Of a DNA stretch of 64,000 bases, positions 58,501-64,000 are shown piece by piece (position 1 is the first letter of the stretch; the number at the start of each line of letters is the position of its first letter). The stretch spans positions 92,819,285-92,883,284 of the forward strand of contig NW_026262734.1 of NCBI RefSeq assembly GCF_021869535.1, read 5' to 3'. Source of the DNA: Mytilus californianus. Lineage: Eukaryota > Mollusca > Bivalvia > Mytilida > Mytilidae. A program made the position numbers and the translations under genes. Under the pieces are notes generated by a model. The model was not told the origin of the DNA, ran no database searches, and was given only the letters and a program-made list of their open reading frames with translations.

Positions 58501-61500
58501 ACGCCTTGCGTTTATTCAATATTTTTTAGCTGGTTACACTACATGGAAAGTCATGGAAGTACCTTTAGTGTTTGGTGGAGATGTTGTTATACAATGTATG
58601 TATCATAACAATCTATCTTGTACTGATCATATCTTCTGGACATGGACTACCGAGCCACAAAATGACTTCATCATGACTAACGGTATTCTTTCAGAGAAGT
58701 ACAAGAATGAAAAAAAATATTCGGAAATAATATCGTCTTGCACTCAGTATTCCAATCTAGTAATATCAAATTTTAACGAAATAGATTACAGGAAGAAATA
58801 CAAATGTGGCATCGCAAATATAAATAGTCCGAAGAGTTCATTTGTAGAGTATCCAAAAGAGGAGATCACTTTCGAAAATATATCATATGAATGTAAGTTT
58901 ATAACTTGATATTGGGTGTCTTGGATTCAAACTGATATACGAAGTACGCATTATTTAATACAAAGCACATTTTCGGTTGCAAAAATATCCAAACAAATTT
59001 GTATATTACAAGAAACTAAGAATCTTACTTTAATTGAACAGTAGGAAATTAAAAGAGACTCATTGATAAGGACATAAACTGGCATTGTTAATATTGGGTA
59101 AAGCTTTGATTTAAATTGAAAATAAGGATGGGATGTCTATAAACATTATTGCGCTGTTGGAATAATATACTATCTCCTTTAAATCAAATATTTATGAGTA
59201 CTGACAATTTCACAATTAGAATTCTATAATGCTTTATGATTTTTATGTGTCCGATGTATATTTCGGTTCTCCCTTCATCATGAACGCTTAATGTCGAAAC
59301 TTTACAAGAAGTTTACTGAGAACGATTTTAAAACTTACATTTTTACACTCATTTCTTCTGTATGATTTTGTCGAATCCGCAATAAGTTTCAAGTTTGGTC
59401 CCGATTCATATATAAAACATGTATGTGAAGTAAGCGGCCGGTTCGTTATTCGATATTCGATATTCAATATCCAACCGGCTGCTAGCAGTCGGTTCGATAT
59501 TCAAATTTAGTTGAAAATCATCAAAAATTAAAATATTTGATAAAGTTAAAGCATGATTTTCATAGTTAAGATGAGCGAAAAGATACGCAGGAAATCGTTT
59601 TATGACCCCTTCAAGCTGTCTTAAATTTCACGTTGTCCTCAAATATAAACCCTCAGTTGCATATTTGTCTTTATGTGATATACATTTTTATCAATACAAC
59701 GACATCGAAGATCCAAAAAAGATGAAATTTTATATTCATTATATAATACAAAAACAAAAACCGATCACTCTACAAACATTTAGAAATATAATTAGAAACA
59801 TGTTTGGAAAGCCCAAAACGAGATGTATAGTGAATATCTACCGGAGACCGCTGAAATGACGATGAGACCCCCTTGGTCTTTCAATGTCCATAAAATTCGA
59901 CGAAATCATAGACTCTGTATATATAAAGGTTGCATTAAAAGGATTTCCCAGAATAACGTCATCTTCGATATTTACGGAGGGCTTAGTTGTCACTTTTCAG
60001 CTAGAAATTGTCAAAATTTAAGGACAAAGGGAAGGAAGCAATGGTGAGACCCCCCGATCTCTTAATCTTCCTATTATTATGCAGACATTTAGTTAATATG
60101 TAAATACAAACGTGACTAAAAGTAATTTGGGTAGAATTCCTGTCTTCTATGTTTACGGAGGGTCCAAAGTGCCAGTTGGATATTCAAAATGTATAGCAAA
60201 AACCTACCGGAGACCGTATAAATGACGGTGAGACCCCCGGTCTTTCAATATCCATAGCATTCGACGAAATCATAGACTCTGTATATATAAACATGATTTA
60301 GGTTGTATCAAAAGGATTTTCCAGAATAATGTCATCTTCTATCTCTACGGAGAGCTTTATTGTCACTTTTCAGCTAAAAATTGTCAAAATTTCAGGACAA
60401 AGGGCACGAGGCAATGGTTAGACCCCCTGATCTCTCAATCTTCCTAATATTATGCAGACAATTAATTTATATGTAAATACAAACGTGACTAAAAGTAATT
60501 TGGGTAGACTTCCTGTCTTCTATGTGTACGGAGGGTTTAAAGTGCCAGTTGGATATTCAAAATTTATAACGAAACCTACTGGAGACCGCTTTAATGACGA
60601 CAAGACCCCCTTGGTCTATCAATGTCCATAAAATTCGACGAAAGTATAGACTCTGTATATATAAAGGTTGTATTAAAAAGGATTTTCCAGATTACTTTTA
60701 GTCACGTTTGTATTTACATATTAACTAACTGTCTGCATAATATTAGGAAGATTGAGAGATCAGGGGGGGTCTCACCATTGCCCTTTGTCCTGAAATTTTG
60801 ACAATAATAGCTGAACAGTGACAATCTAAGCCCTCCGTAAATATCGAAGATGACGTTATTCTGGGAAATCCTTTTAATGCAACCTTTATATATACAGAGT
60901 CTATGATTTCGTCGAATTGTATGGACATTGAAAGACAAAGGGGGTCTTATCGTCATTTCAGCGGTCTCCGGTAGGTTTCACTAGAAATTTTGAATATCCA
61001 ACTGGCACTGTAGGCCCTCCGTAAACATAGGAGACAGGAAGTCTACCCAAATTCCTATAGTCACGTTTGAATCTACATATTTACTAACTGTCTGCATAGT
61101 ATTAGAAAGATTGAGAGCTCAGGGAGTCTCACCATTGCCCTGTACACTTTGTCCTGAAATTTTGACAGTTTTTAGCTGAAAGTGACAATTTAAGCCCTCT
61201 GTAGAGATCGAAGATGGAATTATTCTAAGAAATCCTTTTGATACAACCTTTATCATGTTAATATGTACAGAGTCTATGATTTCGTCGAATGCTATGGATA
61301 TTGAAAGACCAGGGGCGTCCCACCGTCATTTTAACGGTCTCCGGTAGGTTTTCGCTATAAATTTTGAATATCCGACAGGCACTTTGGACCCTTTGTAAAC
61401 ATAGAAGACAGGAAGTCTACATAAATTCCTTTGAGTCACGTTTGTATCTACATATTAACATACTGTCTGCATAATATTAGGAAGATTGAGAGGTCAGGGG

Positions 61501-64000
61501 GGTCTCACCATTGCCCTGTGCTCTTTGTCCTGAAATTTTGACAATTTTAAGCTGAAAAGTGACAATCTAAACCCTCCGTAGATACCGAAGATGACATTAT
61601 TCTTGGAAATCCTTTTAATACAACCTTTATATATACAGAGTCTATGATTTCGTAGAATTTTATGGCCATTCAAAAACCAGGGGTTCTCACCGTCATTTAA
61701 GCGGTCTCCGATAGGTTTTCACTAAACATTTCTTTTTTGGGGGCTTTCCATAAATATTTTTATTTATATTTCTTAATGTTTCTAGACGGATCGATTTTTG
61801 TTTTTGTATTATATATTATATATAAAATTACATCTGTGATGCATCTTTGATGTCGTTTTATTGATAAAAATCTATAATACATAAAGAAAATTTCCAATTT
61901 ACATAAGAGTTTATATTCGAGGACAACGAGAATTTAAGACAGCTTGAAGTCGTCTTAAACGATTTCCTTCGTATCTTTTCACTCTTATGAACTATGAAAA
62001 TCATGTTCTTAATGTAACAGTTATCAAATAATTTCTGTTATGATTTTTAACTAAATTTGTATATCGAACTGACTGCTGGCAGTTGGTTGGATATTGAATA
62101 TCGAATATCGAATAACGAACCGGCCGGTAACTTCACATACATATATTAAACCCTAACTATATTCAAAAAATTAAATAACTGTTTTATATAAGTTTTATAC
62201 ATTCTAAGCACCTTATCTGGATTCACCAACGCCAGGAACATTCAATCCAAAATATTCGAAGTCAAGGGCTGTGAAACATCAGGAGCTATACGCCAAAAAA
62301 AAAAGAGGACCGATATATAATAACTTATTAAATTCAAATAAGGTAAACTTTGTCCGACTACGGAAGACATTAAGGGACAAATAAAAAAAAATGTTTATCA
62401 ATTATCTTGGATTCTCAATACGTCATAACTGATTTGTAATCAATTATCTTGGTTTACGATCTGTGATCTCGAATTACTGATCCTTTATCTCATTTTCCCA
62501 TTCCGTTTTCTTAGATTGGTAATCCTGATATCATATAAATGATCTGTTATTTCGGATTTACAATCCATCAGCTTGGAATTACAATTCGTTATATCGCATT
62601 AACAATCAGTTAAACGTTTTCAAATCAATTACAATCGCCTTAGGAATCTGTCATCACAAATAACCAATCCGTTGTGTTGTTTTCAATCTTGATCTCGTTT
62701 TCTCAATCCGTTATCTCAATTTAAAAATTCATTACTTCGGATTCCCAATGCGTGATCGCAGATAATATTAGTAATCTCTTATCTTAGTTCCAATCCATAT
62801 AACCGATTTAATTATCTGTTAGCTCGATACGAATCCGTGATCGTGGTTTTGTTATACATTTGTAATCCATCTGGATTTCCCTATCCGTTATCTCTGTGGA
62901 ATAGTCAGTCATCTCGAAATACCAATCAGTGATCTCCAAAATAGGTTCAGTAAATTCACCTTTAAATCAAAGACATATTCAAAACCGCCATGATTAGTCC
63001 CTTGTGTGTTTTGTTATTCTGGGGAACATGCAACGCCACTACATCGTAAATTGTTGAACGTTTTCATATACGTATCGAATTTATTTAAGAAATAAATTTA
63101 TGTGTCCTGTGATTTTCCATATGTTTGCATTGTTTCGATATTTTACAATGAAATTTTCGGGCAATTTCTAACAGTATTTTGTCAGATTAATTTGCCAGAT
63201 TAGTAAAACCGAGATCACGACTGGAAACAAATATAACGGATGTGTGTCGATCTTCTCTTATTAAGCGTTGATATATACACCCTTACGGTGGCAAAAGTAG
63301 AAATTTTGTTAAAAGTTGACGAAATCGTCAAGAATTAAACCTCTTTTTGATCTAGGAAACACAGAGCGCATGTTTCGACACTCTAAATATTCTAGTTAGA
63401 TGTAATTGTATACAACACACATCAGTTTGAAAGTTCTTTTTCGTCGTCATATGAGATGTATGTATTCGCTCATAAAATCAATAGAATTTGACCTGTTTGT
63501 TTCTTAACTGCGAAGAAAATTAAAAGCTGTTCTATTTATGACGCCATGAAAATGAGCCAGTTTCATAAATTTTCAGCCAATGAATTTATTCCCTATCAAG
63601 CTATCGTCAAAGCTGTGATTTATTATGATAATGGTAAATACATCCGTATCCTTAATTTTAGCTAGAAGGGGGAGGGGATACTTGGGCCTAACCAAAACTT
63701 CCTCTTTATGACGAAACTATAGTCAGCAGTGTTCACACGGTATGTTTTACATGAGCAATTACGATATTTACCTGTTCCATATAATTCATTTATTTTCTGT
63801 GAAATCAGCTATATCATTCGAAACAATTCTAGTCATCTATTCAAGATTTATTATTTTTATAATTACATTTTTTTTATACATGTTATAGTAGTAGTATTTT
63901 ATTACAAAAATGTTGACATGTATTGCACATTTTATGTTCTATAGATGATCCTGCTCAAAATATGGTATCGACTGTATTAAATCTTACAAATCAACAGGTA
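55453..64000 (+). CDS. Ig-superfamily gene 2, 5' part (runs off window)
   Basis: Exons 55453-55522, 58530-58892 and 63945-64000 (open at the window edge) join in phase 1 throughout with GT/AG borders. The predicted N-terminus is a 23-residue signal peptide followed by one V-type Ig domain with four cysteines (46, 54, 94, 116) and Trp60. Exon 3 adds YDPAQNMVSTVLNLTNQ. As in gene 1, exon structure is one Ig domain per phase-1 exon, suggesting a related secreted or membrane receptor. Whether it has more domains, a membrane segment or a signalling tail cannot be seen. No named orthologue recognised. Confidence 0.72.
56022..56570 (-). repeat. Duplicated dispersed repeat with 'cctgctccacatgtggca'
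   Basis: Two tandem, diverged copies (56022-56225 and 56345-56570). Each reads 'ccaaaggga/ccagaggga', 'cagtcaaactc', 'gcaacac(g)aaccccacca', 'ggtgctc' and 'gatcctgctccacatgtggc'. On the minus strand this ends in the element 3' sequence also seen worn at 24335-24725. The open frames across it (up to 121 codons) are accidental. Confidence 0.65.
57182..57328. mobile_element. Hairpin element with 39-bp arms
   Basis: The left arm 57182-57220 and right arm 57290-57328 are inverse copies with three or four changes: 'agaataaccgtacattgtct' against 'agacaatgtatggttattct'. The loop is 69 bases. Non-coding. Confidence 0.8.
57833..57955 (+). repeat. Family 2 repeat, 3' end only
   Basis: 'atgcggtatgagttttgctc', 'gaaggccgtactgtaaccta', 'tagttgttaa' and 'agttgtctcaatgg' match the last 120 bases of family 2. 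Confidence 0.7.
58530..58892 (+). CDS. Gene 2 exon 2: V-type Ig domain
   Basis: Residues 24-144, 363 bases, phase 1 on both sides, acceptor 'attttttag' and donor 'T|GTAAGT'. 'DVVIQC' and 'KYKCGIANI' carry the canonical cysteines and 'FWTW' the tryptophan. Cys54 and Cys94 could form a second disulfide. The Y-x-C motif lacks the usual aspartate and glycine (DYRKKYKC). It is followed by a short Glu/Lys linker. Confidence 0.83.
59419..62142. mobile_element. Foldback element: inverted arms built of 366-373-bp units
   Basis: The ends are inverse copies: 'gtatgtgaag..gcggccggttcg' on the left and 'cgaaccggccggtaacttcacatac' on the right. They are followed inwards by 'cgatattcgatattcaatat' and its inverse. 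Inside, 'ccggagaccg' or a one-base variant marks three direct units on the left (59841, 60207, 60579) and its inverse marks three on the right (60962, 61335, 61703), giving periods of 366, 372, 373 and 368. Arms of about 1.27 kb can pair around a spacer of about 175 bases after 60692. It contains no transposase. Small open frames in it are repeat-derived. Confidence 0.85.
62390..62950 (+). repeat. Degenerate short-period repeat ('caatccgttatctcg'-like)
   Basis: Words such as 'aatccgttatctc', 'gatctgtgatctcgaatta', 'atctgttatttcggattta' and 'caatcagtgatctc' return about every 20-30 bases across 560 bases, with much variation. It looks like a decayed minisatellite whose unit alternates an 'aatc(c/a)gt' half and a 'atct(c/t)g' half. 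Confidence 0.6.
62951..63943. other. End of gene 2 intron 2
   Basis: AT-rich with no recognised repeat. It leads to the acceptor of exon 3. Confidence 0.45.
63945..64000 (+). CDS. Gene 2 exon 3, partial
   Basis: A pyrimidine-rich tract ends in 'ttctatag' at 63944. The phase-1 continuation is open to the window edge, with an NLT glycosylation sequon. Supported only by phase, acceptor and openness over 56 bases. Confidence 0.5.

Larger units (their letters stand above)
55523..58529. other. Gene 2 intron 1
   Basis: Phase-1 intron of 3.0 kb. It holds the duplicated repeat (56022-56570), a poly-C tract (56887-56945), a hairpin (57182-57328) and a family-2 3' end (57833-57955). Confidence 0.6.
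58893..63944. other. Gene 2 intron 2
   Basis: Phase-1 intron of 5.1 kb, more than half of it made of the foldback element at 59419-62142, followed by a degenerate short-period repeat. No extra exon seen. Confidence 0.55.

Noticed and set aside
59602-60047. Plus-strand frames within the foldback element, and similar ones at 60714-60956
   Set aside because: Both are translations of the same 366-373-bp unit in opposite arms, which explains their identical peptides. Not Ig exons.

Overview
The window reads as nuclear DNA of a bivalve mollusc, most likely a mussel of the genus Mytilus. The evidence is AT-rich sequence, short exons with GT/AG borders separated by long introns, no bacterial-style gene packing, and many copies of short dispersed repeats that I associate with mussel genomes. 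These include the family containing 'gatgtggtatgagtgcc', the family ending 'ttgtctcattgg...catcttctt', and a tRNA-derived SINE with an (ATCA)-type tail at the left edge. The genus assignment is an inference from remembered repeat families, not from a search.

Two immunoglobulin-superfamily genes can be assembled from the sequence. Gene 1 lies on the minus strand (33981 down to 12475). It has nine coding exons, every intron is phase 1, and the exons sum to exactly 884 codons including the stop (883 residues). The predicted protein is a type I membrane receptor: signal peptide, six Ig-like domains each encoded by one exon, one transmembrane exon, and a cytoplasmic tail of about 214 residues in a single last exon. 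The tail carries three tyrosine motifs that fit the ITIM consensus plus further tyrosines. Gene 2 lies on the plus strand from 55453 and runs off the right edge. Its signal-peptide exon, its four-cysteine V-type Ig exon and the start of a third exon all join in phase 1. The two genes point away from each other and are about 21 kb apart.

The rest is intergenic or intronic DNA filled with mobile-element remains. From left to right there are: a SINE tail (1-194); a Tc1-like transposon with inverted ends and a frameshifted transposase (5025-6657); an unusual repeat encoding an RG-rich and S/E-rich peptide followed by a GTCGTAGTG-rich tail (7520-8425, with a tandem pair on the other strand at 35283-36960); a Penelope-like reverse transcriptase pseudogene nested inside intron 2 of gene 1 and itself carrying another repeat; several hairpin elements (18170, 34291, 39091, 57182); the 3' end of a LINE (40757-41710); another reverse-transcriptase fragment (44085); and a 2.7-kb foldback element (59419-62142) inside gene 2, built from inverted arrays of 366-373-bp units. 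A degenerate short-period repeat follows at 62390-62950.

The most biologically interesting item is gene 1. An invertebrate Ig receptor with an inhibitory-type phosphotyrosine tail would be expected to recruit SH2 phosphatases or adaptors. Ligand and tissue cannot be read from the sequence. Several of its Ig domains have lost canonical cysteines, which makes simple family naming unsafe.
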